From Devosia sp. 2618 (lineage in GTDB: Bacteria > Pseudomonadota > Alphaproteobacteria > Rhizobiales > Devosiaceae): 64,000 bases of DNA. Positions within the stretch are counted from its first letter, which is position 1. Every line of letters begins with the position of its first letter. Position numbers and translations under genes: made by a program. Below, one piece after another: positions 1 to 8,358 of this stretch. Where the stretch lies: NCBI RefSeq assembly GCF_040546815.1, contig NZ_JBEPOO010000001.1:1798001-1862000 (forward strand). The letters are read 5' to 3'. The notes beneath the pieces were generated by a model. The model had not been told where the DNA came from, searched no databases, and worked only from the letters and a program-made list of their open reading frames with translations.

Positions 1-550
1 CCAGGGCCTTGGCGTCATTTTCGATATAGGCGGGCAGCCCGGTGGCTTTGCGCACCATTTCTGCCAGCGGCAAATCCTGCCACCCCATCACTGTCGACCG
101 GATGCAGGTTTCCTGCGCCGGGTCGATGAGGCCGGACAAAACAACGCCGATTCCACTGACAGCATCGCGCGTCAGGCCAGCCTGCTCAAGCACCTCAGTC
201 AGGGCTGAGGCGATGCCGGCAACGGTGTCGTCCGGTTTACTGCCGCGCGGGAATTCGGTGCGCGCAACGACGCCACCCTTGAGGTCAATCAGCGCCAAAA
301 TCGCGGGATCGGACATCATCGAGACGCCGACGAACAGCGCGCCGGACGGGTCCAGATCGAGCAGCGCAGAGGGCCGCCCCTGCTTCCGCACCATGCTGGT
401 TTCTCTCAGAAAACCACGATCGATGAGGTCCCGAGTGAGGTTGCTCATGGCCGCCTTGCTCAGTCCCATCTGCTCCATGAGTTCAGCGCGGGTGGTGCCT
501 CCACCAGCACTGATCAGGCGCAAAATCTGGAAATGGGTTTGGGTCGTCAT
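1..550 (-). CDS. ROK-family transcriptional repressor (partial, C-terminus beyond window)
   Basis: The 183 visible residues start at MTTQTHFQIL and run off the left edge. A winged helix-turn-helix covers about residues 10-60 (ELMEQMGLSKAAMSNLTRDL), followed by the start of an actin-like ROK fold. This NagC/XylR layout is typical of repressors that release DNA on binding a sugar or sugar phosphate. It is divergent from the importer operon beginning at 685, and two similar palindromes lie between them, so control of that operon and of itself is likely. The sugar-binding and zinc motifs lie outside the window, so ligand class cannot be judged. Family assignment is firm; the target is inference from position. 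Confidence 0.88.
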   Translation of the reverse strand, partial: MTTQTHFQILRLISAGGGTTRAELMEQMGLSKAAMSNLTRDLIDRGFLRETSMVRKQGRPSALLDLDPSGALFVGVSMMSDPAILALIDLKGGVVARTEFPRGSKPDDTVAGIASALTEVLEQAGLTRDAVSGIGVVLSGLIDPAQETCIRSTVMGWQDLPLAEMVRKATGLPAYIENDAKAL

Positions 551-568
551 ACGCACCTCTTGGATGTC

Positions 569-597
569 TTGACATTAAGTCCACCAAGTGAATTAAT
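569..597 (+). promoter_or_regulatory. Sigma70-type promoter of the 685-5782 operon
   Basis: A perfect -35 box TTGACA (569-574) is followed by 17 bases and ATTAAT (592-597) as -10. It points to the binding-protein gene whose ATG is at 685. The spacer is filled by a palindromic operator candidate (575-596). Confidence 0.6.
575..596. promoter_or_regulatory. ROK operator candidate O1
   Basis: Imperfect palindrome reading TTAAGTCCAC, then CA, then AGTGAATTAA. It lies between the -35 and -10 boxes, where bound repressor would block RNA polymerase. It matches the second site (607-627) at about 14 of 22 aligned positions, as expected of two operators for one protein. Confidence 0.55.
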
Positions 598-606
598 CAA
601 GCTATG

Positions 607-627
607 TTAGTTCACTTTGTGTACTAA
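607..627. promoter_or_regulatory. ROK operator candidate O2
   Basis: Near-perfect palindrome TTAGT-t-CAC-ttt-GTG-t-ACTAA just downstream of the expected transcription start. The spacing from O1 is about 31 bases, close to three helical turns, so both could be bound on one face of the DNA. Confidence 0.55.
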
Positions 628-684
628 TGGAGCGGTATGGCGCCGGACGCCATCCCGGGGGAGTTCAGTCTGAAGGAGCATTAC

Positions 685-2220
685 ATGACCATTCTCTCAA
701 CCGCGCGGAAAGTGATCTTCGCGACGGTTCTTGCTAGCGTTTCCGCTTTTGCGATGAGCGCGTCCGCCGAAACCCTGACCGTGATGCAGATCGAAGCACC
801 GCGTTCCATGGATCCAGGTGATCAGAGCGCGACCTATACCAATGCGCTGCTGGCGCCCGTCTATGAAGGCTTGGTGCTGCGTGCATCGGACCTGAGCCTG
901 GCACCGGGCCTTGCCACCGAATGGACGATCGACGAAAGCGGCAAGGTTTACACCTTCAAGCTGCGCGAAAACGTCGTCTTCCACGATGGCACGCCATTCA
1001 ATGCCGAAGCCGTGGTCTACAATTTCGAGCGCCACCTCAACACCGAGCGCGGTCTTGCCGCTTCGGGTCGTCTGCGCACGATTCTCGACAGCATCGAAGC
1101 TGTCGATGACATGACGGTGCAGTTCAACCTTAAGTCGCCCTACCCGGCGTTCCTGAACATCCTCACCACCAACTCCGCTCAGCAGGTCAGCCCCACCGCT
1201 GACGCCGCTGGCAATCTCGGTGCAGCTTCGGTCGGTACCGGCCCATACAAGATGGTCGAATACCGCTCCGGTGAATTTGTCGATCAGACCAAGTTTGACG
1301 GCTATTGGGGCGACAACTCCAACAGCGTTGATGACATCCGCTGGACCTGGTCCTCGGAGCCATCCGTGCTGTCGATGGCCCTGCAGACAGGCGACGCAGA
1401 CGTGATCAACCCTGTGCCGCCAGTGTTTGCTGCCACCATTGAAGCCAATCCCGAGCTGAACCTTGCCGTTTCGCCCGGTTCGGCGGTGTTCTGGCTGTCG
1501 CTCAATGTCGAGTCCGAGCCGCTCAACGACGTTCGCGTTCGTCAGGCTCTGAACTTTGCGACCGACAAGGAAGGCCTGATCGCTTCGATCATGTCTGGCT
1601 ACGCAACCCCGGCAAACTCGCCACTGGCAACCGTTGCCGAAGGCTACCGCGCCGACCTGAACCCCTACCCGTTCGATATCGAACGCGCCAAGGCCCTGCT
1701 GGCCGAAGCTGGCGTTCCAGATGGCTTCACCATGTCGGTGGTCGTTCAGGAACAGGAAGCCCGCATCGCGGAAATCCTGCAGGCCATGTGGGCCAAGATC
1801 GGCGTGACCCTTGACGTGCGTCGTATGGAATCGGGCGTCTGGTCGGCATCGGCATTCGGTGACGAAAAGCAGAAGGCTGAAGAAGGCGTGGATTCGGTTA
1901 TCGCATCCTGGTCTTCGGGTGTGAACGGTCCGGATCTTCAGTTCCGTCCGCTCTACCACACCGCAAGCTTCTCCCCGACCTCGGCAAACCTGGGCTTCTA
2001 TTCGAACCCCGACTTTGACCGCCAGCTCGACGAAGCTGCAGCGATGACCGATGTCGATGCCCGCAACAAGGTCTATGGCGACCTGCAGGAGCTCATCAAC
2101 ACCGACGCACCGCACGTGCTGCTCTACGTGACCCAGGACCTCATCGCGACCCGCGATGGCGTTGAGGGCGTGTGGATGATCCCAGGCGGCCTCGTCCGCG
2201 TGGACACAGTGACGAAGTAA
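685..2220 (+). CDS. ABC importer substrate-binding protein, family 5 (dipeptide/oligopeptide/oligosaccharide type)
   Basis: 511 residues. A Sec signal peptide covers about 1-27 (cleavage near SASA/ET), so the product is periplasmic. The mature part is a SBP_bac_5 fold, with the typical PGLATEW and VVFHDGTPF region near 75-110. The ATG at 685 is chosen because AAGGAG (673-678) sits just upstream; an in-frame ATG at 637 has no such site and would put 16 residues before the signal peptide. It is first in an operon with two permeases, a ROK kinase and CutC. Family-5 proteins bind peptides, nickel or oligosaccharides; the kinase neighbour favours a sugar-containing ligand (inference). Confidence 0.9.
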   Translation: MTILSTARKVIFATVLASVSAFAMSASAETLTVMQIEAPRSMDPGDQSATYTNALLAPVYEGLVLRASDLSLAPGLATEWTIDESGKVYTFKLRENVVFHDGTPFNAEAVVYNFERHLNTERGLAASGRLRTILDSIEAVDDMTVQFNLKSPYPAFLNILTTNSAQQVSPTADAAGNLGAASVGTGPYKMVEYRSGEFVDQTKFDGYWGDNSNSVDDIRWTWSSEPSVLSMALQTGDADVINPVPPVFAATIEANPELNLAVSPGSAVFWLSLNVESEPLNDVRVRQALNFATDKEGLIASIMSGYATPANSPLATVAEGYRADLNPYPFDIERAKALLAEAGVPDGFTMSVVVQEQEARIAEILQAMWAKIGVTLDVRRMESGVWSASAFGDEKQKAEEGVDSVIASWSSGVNGPDLQFRPLYHTASFSPTSANLGFYSNPDFDRQLDEAAAMTDVDARNKVYGDLQELINTDAPHVLLYVTQDLIATRDGVEGVWMIPGGLVRVDTVTK

Positions 2221-2227
2221 TTATCAC

Positions 2228-2255
2228 GCCGAACCGGGGACATCTCCGGTTCGGC
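2228..2255 (+). terminator. Intercistronic hairpin after the binding-protein gene
   Basis: GCCGAACCGG, an 8-base loop, then CCGGTTCGGC gives a perfect 10-bp stem followed by CCTTCTTT. The permease gene starts 20 bases later, so this probably acts as a partial terminator or 3'-end stabiliser that keeps binding-protein mRNA in excess. Confidence 0.7.
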
Positions 2256-2275
2256 CCTTCTTTCAAGGGACCGAC

Positions 2276-3196
2276 ATGCAAGGCTATATCCTTCGCAAGA
2301 TCCTTTCGCTGCCGCTCATCCTGATCGGCGTTTCTCTGCTGGTGTTTGTGTCTATTCGCATGCTGCCAGGGGAAACGGCTCGGGTGATGGCTGGGCCTGA
2401 GGCCACTCAGGAAGCCGTCGAAGCGATGACGACGCGACTGGGCCTGGATAAGCCCGTTCTGGTGCAGTACTGGACCTTCGTCACCAATGCGCTGCAAGGC
2501 GACTTTGGTGAATCCATTCGCTCGCGCAAGCCGGTCTGGGACGAGATCGCCGACCGCATGCCCTATACGGTGGCGCTGGCTGTCGTTTCCTACATCTTTG
2601 CAATCGGCATCGGCATTCCCGCCGGCATGCTTGCTGCCGTCTGGCGCAACCGCTGGCCCGACTATGTCGTGATGATTTTCGCCATCGCTGGCGCATCCAT
2701 TGCCAATTTTTGGCTGGCGCTGTTGGCAATGAACTATTTCTCGGTGCAATTGCGCTGGTTACCGCTGCTCGGCGCGAACAGTTGGCAAAGCTATATCCTG
2801 CCTGCGGTGACGCTGGCCGTGCTACCCATGGCGGTGCTGGCACGAATGACGCGGTCATCCATGATCGAAGTGCTGAGTCAGGACTATATCCGCACCGCCC
2901 GAGCCAAAGGTCTGGCGCCACGTCAGGTCTATTGGAGCCACGCGCTACGCAATGCGCTCATCCCCATCATCACGATCGTTGGCCTCAACTTCGGTGGTCT
3001 GATCGGTGGTGCCGTGGTGACGGAATCGGTCTTCAACTGGCCCGGCATCGGACGCCTGATGGTCGACGCCGTGCGCTATCGCGACTACCCGGTTATTCAA
3101 GGTGCAACAATGGTTGCGGTTTGCGCGGTCGTGTTCATCAATTTCATTGCCGAAATGACGATCGCCGCACTCAATCCAAGGATCAGGTTTGATTGA
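2276..3196 (+). CDS. ABC importer inner-membrane permease, DppB type
   Basis: 306 residues with the DppB layout: an N-terminal transmembrane helix (about 10-30), a periplasmic loop, then five helices. The EAA coupling motif is near 205-225 (DYIRTARAKGLAPRQVYW), where the ATPase docks. Length and order match the family. The gene follows the intercistronic hairpin, and its stop overlaps the next start (TGATG). Confidence 0.92.
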   Translation: MQGYILRKILSLPLILIGVSLLVFVSIRMLPGETARVMAGPEATQEAVEAMTTRLGLDKPVLVQYWTFVTNALQGDFGESIRSRKPVWDEIADRMPYTVALAVVSYIFAIGIGIPAGMLAAVWRNRWPDYVVMIFAIAGASIANFWLALLAMNYFSVQLRWLPLLGANSWQSYILPAVTLAVLPMAVLARMTRSSMIEVLSQDYIRTARAKGLAPRQVYWSHALRNALIPIITIVGLNFGGLIGGAVVTESVFNWPGIGRLMVDAVRYRDYPVIQGATMVAVCAVVFINFIAEMTIAALNPRIRFD

Positions 3197-4068
3197 TGAG
3201 CACCCCAGTTTCCACTCAGCCGCAAGTGTCATTCGGCCGGCGCGTCATTCGCGCGCTGGACTGGTCGGGCCGCAACGCCAATGTCGTCATCGGCGGCATT
3301 CTGATCGGCATCATCATCCTCGTGGCTGCGTTCGCGCCGCTGATTGCGGGCGCCGATCCCTATGCCATCGATCTCACCAACCTGCTCAAGGCGCCCTCCT
3401 GGGAACACCCCTTCGGCACCGATGACAACGGGCGAGACATCTTTGCCCGTGTGATCTACGGCGCGCAGTATTCCCTGCTCGAGGTGGCCCTGTCGGTCGC
3501 CATCGCGACCGCAGTCGGCGTACCGCTCGGCATCATTGCCGGCATGGGCGGCCGCTGGGTCGACGAGATCATCATGTGGGTGATGGACGTGCTGTTTGCC
3601 TTCCCAGGCATCGTGCTGGCCATTCTGATCGTCTCGATCCTCGGGCCGAGCCTGTTCAACCTGATGATCGCCATCGCGTTGTTTGCCATCCCGGTCTATG
3701 CGCGTCTGGCCCGCAACCTGACGCTTGGCCTCAAGCAAATGGAATTCATCGAAGCCGCGCATGCTCTGGGCGTGCCACAGCATCGCATCCTTTTGAACTA
3801 CATCCTGCGCAACTCGTTCGGTCCCATCATCGTGCAGTCGACCCTGACGGCCGGTACCGTGATCCTCACCGCTGCGTCGCTGTCGTTCCTCGGCTTGGGC
3901 GCACAGCCGCCCATTCCTGAATGGGGCGCGATGATGTCTCAAGGGCGCAACTACCTTGGCGTCAACATTTGGATGTCGCTGTTTCCTGGTCTTGCCATCA
4001 TGATCACCGTTCTGGGATTCAATATCCTGGGAGATGGCCTGCGCGACCTTCTCGATCCAAGGAAATGA
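3196..4068 (+). CDS. ABC importer inner-membrane permease, DppC type
   Basis: 290 residues starting at the ATG at 3196, which shares a base with the preceding stop. It has the DppC layout: an N-terminal helix near 35-55, the FGTDDNGRDIFARVIYG motif near 75-90, five further helices, and an EAA loop near 180-200 (FIEAAHALGVPQHRILLNY). It pairs with the DppB-type subunit. No DppD/DppF ATPase gene follows; a sugar kinase gene does, overlapping by ATGA. Confidence 0.92.
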   Translation: MSTPVSTQPQVSFGRRVIRALDWSGRNANVVIGGILIGIIILVAAFAPLIAGADPYAIDLTNLLKAPSWEHPFGTDDNGRDIFARVIYGAQYSLLEVALSVAIATAVGVPLGIIAGMGGRWVDEIIMWVMDVLFAFPGIVLAILIVSILGPSLFNLMIAIALFAIPVYARLARNLTLGLKQMEFIEAAHALGVPQHRILLNYILRNSFGPIIVQSTLTAGTVILTAASLSFLGLGAQPPIPEWGAMMSQGRNYLGVNIWMSLFPGLAIMITVLGFNILGDGLRDLLDPRK

Positions 4069-5048
4069 CCGTGTCTGCAGTTACCACGCATGGTTGGCGT
4101 CTGGCGGAGCCGATCGGCTATTGCGTCGATATCGGGGGCTCGTTCATCAAGTTTGGTCGGGCCTACGGTGCCGGCCAGATTGCCGTCGAGGAGCAGGTCC
4201 CTACCCCCATCCATTCCTGGATGGACTTTGAGGACGCGCTCGCCGCTTTGATCCGGGACTTTGGCGGCGAGGCAGACAGCCTGCCGCTTGCCATCTCGAC
4301 CACCGGCCTGTTCGACAAGCGCACCGGCAAGGTCAACGCCGCCAACATTCCCTGCTTTGCAGGGCATGACATGGTGCGCGAGCTTTCGGCGCGCCTTGGC
4401 CGCACGGTCCTCATTGCCAATGACGCCGACAGCTTTGCCCTGGGCGAAGCCAATGTGGGCGCCGGACGTGGCCATGACGTCGTCATGTGCATCATTTTGG
4501 GTACCGGCGTTGGCGGCGGCCTTGTTGTCAATGGCAAGCTGGTTCAGGGCGCTGGCGGCGTAACGGCGGAATGGGGCCATGGCGCGATCCTCCGCACTCA
4601 CATCACCCTGCCCAAAACCGGCGAAGACCTCGCCATTCCGCGCTTTGACTGCGGCTGCGGTCAAAGGGGCTGCACCGACACCGTCGGGGGGGCCCGCGGC
4701 GTCGAACGGCTGCATCGTCACCTCTCCGGCGAGAACCGCACCAGCCACCAGATCCTTGATGACTGGGAAGCCGGCGACGCCGTCGCCGAGCGCACCGTCG
4801 AAGCCTATTTCGAGCTGTTGAGCGAGCCGCTGGCCTTCGCCATCAACATCAGCGGCGCGACCATCGTGCCAGCCGGCGGTGGGCTGTCGGCCCGGATCAA
4901 GCTGCTTGAAGGGCTGGACAAGGCCGTGCGTCAGAAGACGCTCAATCCTTATAAGGATCCACTGATCGTACCCGGCCACTTCTTCAAGAATGGCGGCCTG
5001 ATCGGTGTGTCGGTACTGGCGGCGCAGATGCAGCAGGGAAAAGTCTGA
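4065..5048 (+). CDS. ROK-family sugar kinase
   Basis: 327 residues without a DNA-binding domain, so an enzyme and not a repressor. Residues about 17-28 (YCVDIGGSFIKFG) form the ATP phosphate loop. ANDADSFA near 120-127 holds the likely catalytic Asp. A histidine in EWGHG and the cysteines of CGCGQRGC form the ROK zinc site near 175-205. Such kinases phosphorylate glucose, fructose, N-acetylglucosamine or N-acetylmannosamine; the sugar cannot be told from sequence alone. The ATG at 4065 overlaps the permease stop. Its place in an importer operon behind a ROK repressor suggests it phosphorylates the imported or released sugar. Confidence 0.88.
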   Translation: MTVSAVTTHGWRLAEPIGYCVDIGGSFIKFGRAYGAGQIAVEEQVPTPIHSWMDFEDALAALIRDFGGEADSLPLAISTTGLFDKRTGKVNAANIPCFAGHDMVRELSARLGRTVLIANDADSFALGEANVGAGRGHDVVMCIILGTGVGGGLVVNGKLVQGAGGVTAEWGHGAILRTHITLPKTGEDLAIPRFDCGCGQRGCTDTVGGARGVERLHRHLSGENRTSHQILDDWEAGDAVAERTVEAYFELLSEPLAFAINISGATIVPAGGGLSARIKLLEGLDKAVRQKTLNPYKDPLIVPGHFFKNGGLIGVSVLAAQMQQGKV

Positions 5049-5782
5049 TGGGTACCTGCCTGCTCGAAGTCTGTGTCGACGATGCAGCGGGGCTGGAAGC
5101 GGCGATTGCCGGTGGCGCCGATCGCATCGAACTCTGCTCGGCGCTTAGCGTTGGCGGCCTGACGCCCCTGCCCGGCCTGATGGCGCTGGCAGCGAATGCC
5201 CCGGTCCCGGTCTACGCCATGATCCGGCCTCGCAGCGGCGACTTCGTGTTCTCGTCCGCCGAGATGGACATGATGCGCGCCGACATCGACCTCGTGCGCC
5301 ACTACGGCCTGGGCGGCGTGGTGCTCGGCATCAGTCGTGAGGATGGCCGTCTCGACGCAGAAGCACTACAGAACCTCATCGGGCACGCACAAGGCCTCGG
5401 CCTGACGCTGCACCGCGCCTTTGACCTCGTTCCCGACTTCAACGCCGCAATAGATACCGCTGTCCAGCTGGGCTTTGAACGCATCCTGACCTCGGGCGGC
5501 GCGCGTTCGGGCGTTGAGGGCCTGACGGCTCTCGAGGGCATCGTCGCCCATGCGGGAGATCGCATTTCGATCATGCCCGGTGCCGGCGTAAACGCCACCA
5601 ATGCAGGCGAAATCCTCGCGCGACTTGGCGTGCACGAAATCCATTCCTCGGGCGGCGTAACCCTCCAAGCCGTAAGCGGCAAGGTGGTCGAACTCGGCTT
5701 CGACAACCCAACCCGCCGCGTCACCAGCAGGGAAATGGTCGCCGCGATCAAGGCTGCAATTACCTCGCCTACGGGCAACTAA
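5048..5782 (+). CDS. cutC: CutC-family TIM-barrel protein
   Basis: 244 residues, full length for CutC. The N-terminal LLEVCVDDAAGLEAAIAGGA and the later RIELCSAL and HRAFDLVPD segments are family hallmarks. The start shares a base with the kinase stop (TGATG). CutC is annotated as a copper homeostasis protein from E. coli genetics, but its biochemical role is unclear. Nothing copper-related is nearby; co-translation with a ROK sugar kinase and an importer points to a sugar-linked reaction (inference). Confidence 0.88.
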   Translation: MGTCLLEVCVDDAAGLEAAIAGGADRIELCSALSVGGLTPLPGLMALAANAPVPVYAMIRPRSGDFVFSSAEMDMMRADIDLVRHYGLGGVVLGISREDGRLDAEALQNLIGHAQGLGLTLHRAFDLVPDFNAAIDTAVQLGFERILTSGGARSGVEGLTALEGIVAHAGDRISIMPGAGVNATNAGEILARLGVHEIHSSGGVTLQAVSGKVVELGFDNPTRRVTSREMVAAIKAAITSPTGN

Positions 5783-5852
5783 AACCAATCACTTACGCAC
5801 CTGTCGAGACTGCGACCGGTTTCGACATGCTGCCAGCACTCTTGGAGACAGC

Positions 5853-7280
5853 ATGCAAAACACTGATCGCATCTGGGACATTGTCGAAGAACAGCGCCCC
5901 GCCTTTCTCGAGTTGAGTGACCGCGTCTGGGGCATGCCCGAAATCGCCTATACCGAATATCGTTCGGTCGCTGAACACCGCCAGATGCTCGAAGAACAAG
6001 GATTCGCCATCACCGATGGCCCGGCCGGCATTCCAACCGCTGTCATCGGTGAAGCGGGCACCGGCGGCCCGATCATCGCCATTCTCGGTGAATACGACGC
6101 CCTGCCCGGCCTCAGCCAGGAAGCCGGTATCGCCGAGCCGCGCCCGCTGCCGGGCAATGGCCACGGACATGGGTGCGGCCACAACATGCTGGGTTCGGCG
6201 GCGCTGCTCGCCGCCACGGCGGTCAAGAACTATCTGGCCGAAAACAACCTACCCGGCACAGTGCGCTACTATGGCTGCCCCGCAGAAGAAGGCGGCGCGG
6301 CCAAGGCCTTCATGGTGCGCGAAGGCCTGTTCAAGGATGTAGACGTTGCCATCTCCTGGCACCCGGCATCGATGACCCGCGTCGACGATGCGCGAAGCCT
6401 TGCCAATACCCGCATCGACTTCACTTTCACCGGCCGCTCGTCCCACGCAGCCGCTGCCCCCCATCTGGGCCGATCAGCGCTCGACGCCATGGAATTGATG
6501 GCCGTTGGCGTCAACTATCTGCGCGAACACGTGCCGTCGGACTCCCGCATCCACTACGCCATTCTCGATGGCGGCGGCATAGCGCCCAACGTCGTGCAGT
6601 CCCGCGCCAAGGTGCGCTATGCCGTACGCTCGCGCGACGTTCACGCCATGAAGGCGCTGAACGAACGTGTCCTCAAGGTAGCGCGTGGCGCCGCCATGAT
6701 GACCGAGACCGAAGTCGAGATCAAAGTCATCTCCGCCGTCTCGAACCTGCTCGGCAACGCTCCGCTCGAACAGCTGATGTTCGCCAATATGCAGCGCCTC
6801 GGTCCCGTCGAATTCTCGGAAACCGATCGCGCCTATGCCCGCCAGATCCAGGCAACGTTGAGTGCCGAGGACATCGAGAACGACTATCGCGCCGTCGGCA
6901 TTCCGCTGCGCGACGAAACCCCACTCTGCGACTTCATCGTCCCCATCGAAGCCAAGGGCGAACCGATGATCGGCTCCACCGACGTCGGCGACGTCTCCTG
7001 GGCTGTGCCGACAGTACAAGCCCGCGTTGCCACCCACGCCATCGGCTCTCCCGGCCACTCCTGGCAGATCACCGCCCAGGGCAAATCCGACGCCGCCCAC
7101 AAGGGCCTCACCTACGCCGCCAAAATCATGGCCGCGACCGCCACCGACTTGTTCGCCAACCCCGAACTCATCGAACAAGCCAAAGCCGCCCACCGCACCA
7201 ACCTCGGCAAAAAACCCTACGAAAACCCCATCCCGGCAGACGTAACCCCACCGATCCAGCCGCGACCTATGATCGAATAG
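5853..7280 (+). CDS. M20-family amidohydrolase, AbgB-like
   Basis: 475 residues, close to the p-aminobenzoyl-glutamate hydrolase subunit B group. The metal-binding stretch GHGHGCGHNMLGSA lies near 108-121 and PAEEGGAAK near 147-155. A dimerisation insert (RIDFTFTGRSSHAAAAP, about 188-204) splits the peptidase domain, as usual in M20D. No signal peptide, so cytoplasmic. It starts 70 bases after cutC and may be in the same operon. Likely role is hydrolysis of an N-acyl or amide bond, possibly of the compound imported by the operon; substrate unknown. Confidence 0.82.
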   Translation: MQNTDRIWDIVEEQRPAFLELSDRVWGMPEIAYTEYRSVAEHRQMLEEQGFAITDGPAGIPTAVIGEAGTGGPIIAILGEYDALPGLSQEAGIAEPRPLPGNGHGHGCGHNMLGSAALLAATAVKNYLAENNLPGTVRYYGCPAEEGGAAKAFMVREGLFKDVDVAISWHPASMTRVDDARSLANTRIDFTFTGRSSHAAAAPHLGRSALDAMELMAVGVNYLREHVPSDSRIHYAILDGGGIAPNVVQSRAKVRYAVRSRDVHAMKALNERVLKVARGAAMMTETEVEIKVISAVSNLLGNAPLEQLMFANMQRLGPVEFSETDRAYARQIQATLSAEDIENDYRAVGIPLRDETPLCDFIVPIEAKGEPMIGSTDVGDVSWAVPTVQARVATHAIGSPGHSWQITAQGKSDAAHKGLTYAAKIMAATATDLFANPELIEQAKAAHRTNLGKKPYENPIPADVTPPIQPRPMIE

Positions 7281-7304
7281 TACTTCTTGTTGGGTGCAGC
7301 GAAA

Positions 7305-7334
7305 TCAGGAGGCGGACATCGTTCCGCCTCCTGA
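7305..7334. terminator. Bidirectional hairpin between convergent genes
   Basis: TCAGGAGGCGGA, 6-base loop, TCCGCCTCCTGA: a perfect 12-bp stem between the ends of the amidohydrolase gene (plus) and the binding-protein gene (minus). There is no strong T-run on either side, so termination strength is uncertain. Confidence 0.65.
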
Positions 7335-7341
7335 GCGTAGT

Positions 7342-8325
7342 TCACTGCTTCGGATACGAAATCGAGGTATCGATGAAGTCGTTGGTGAAGGCGGTCGCTG
7401 GATCAAAGGCGGTGATTTCGAAGGCTTCCGACACCAGTTTGTAGTCCTGTGCAACGCGCTCTGGGTTGAATGCGCCGATTGGTAGTGTGTTGCCTTCGCC
7501 TGGGATCACTTTGGACGCGTATTCGAGTTCGCGGGCTGCGTCGGCGGCTTTCATACTGACGGCACTGGACAGCGCATGGCTGCATGGTTCCGGCGTCGTT
7601 AGGCAGAACTCGAAGGCCTTTTGAGTGACATGCACGACAGAGCGAACGAGTTCCGTTTTGCCGGCGGCCACAGTGCCGTTTGTGAAATAGGTCAACCCGT
7701 ATGGGTTGAGGCCGTTGTCACGCAGTAGCGCAAAACCGAGATCATCGCCGAATACGTCTTCGTAGATAAAGTGAACGCTATACATGTGCGTCGTGGCGTC
7801 GATGGCACCCGACTGCAGCGCGGCCACCTTGGCGGTTGGCTGGATGTTCACCCACTCGACGGAATTGGGATCGATGTCGATGGCTTCGGCAATTGGCCCC
7901 CAGATCTGGCGGGCGGCGTCAGACGCTGGCGCTCCGAGTTTGTGGCCGGGCAGGTCGGCGACGGATTCGATGCCGGAGCTCTTCTTCCAATAGATGCCGT
8001 TTGCCGAGTCATTGTAGGCGACGAATACACCGAGGATGTCACTGCCCTGCCCCTTGAACTGCAAGGCGGTGGGCATGTCGATGATGGCCATGTCGACCTG
8101 GTTGACGCTCAGCGCGGTAGCGGCTGCGCCAGAACCGTTGCCCTGGATGATCTCAAGGTCCACACCAGCGTCGTTGAACCAGCCCTGGCTCAGTGCGTAG
8201 TAAAGCGGCGCGTGGTCGCCGCCCGCCTTCCAGTTGAGCATGAGCGAGAATTTCTCCTGCGCGACGGCTGGCGCCGCCAGCATCAAGCCAAGAGCCAAAG
8301 TCGATGTCACGAGTTTGCAGTTCAT
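7342..8325 (-). CDS. NMT1/SsuA-type substrate-binding protein of an ABC importer
   Basis: 327 residues with a signal peptide (about 1-22, cleavage at AVAQ/E), hence periplasmic. The mature start (FSLMLNWKAGGDHAPLYYAL) is characteristic of the THI5/NMT1 fold, used for pyrimidine precursors, taurine, alkanesulfonates, nitrate and many aromatic or heterocyclic acids. It is last in an eight-gene minus operon, 33 bases after its ATPase gene. The ligand is unknown; the CoA-transferase and crotonase genes upstream suggest a carboxylic acid (inference). Confidence 0.87.
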   Translation of the reverse strand: MNCKLVTSTLALGLMLAAPAVAQEKFSLMLNWKAGGDHAPLYYALSQGWFNDAGVDLEIIQGNGSGAAATALSVNQVDMAIIDMPTALQFKGQGSDILGVFVAYNDSANGIYWKKSSGIESVADLPGHKLGAPASDAARQIWGPIAEAIDIDPNSVEWVNIQPTAKVAALQSGAIDATTHMYSVHFIYEDVFGDDLGFALLRDNGLNPYGLTYFTNGTVAAGKTELVRSVVHVTQKAFEFCLTTPEPCSHALSSAVSMKAADAARELEYASKVIPGEGNTLPIGAFNPERVAQDYKLVSEAFEITAFDPATAFTNDFIDTSISYPKQ

Positions 8326-8358
8326 GGTTTCCTCCCTGAATGGACTGCGCCCGGCTGG

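Noticed and set aside
697..2115. 472-codon minus-strand open frame opposite the first binding-protein gene
   Set aside because: Low-complexity His/Arg-rich translation without domains, exactly opposite a well-supported family-5 gene; an antisense shadow of high-GC coding sequence.
6173..7444. 423-codon plus-strand frame over the amidohydrolase gene
   Set aside because: Arg/His-rich and featureless; it overlaps the M20 gene in another frame and runs through the terminator hairpin.
8326..8358. Guanidine (ykkC) riboswitch before the NMT1-type importer genes
   Set aside because: Genes are internal to an operon with 33-base or shorter gaps; no room or matching motif for such an element.
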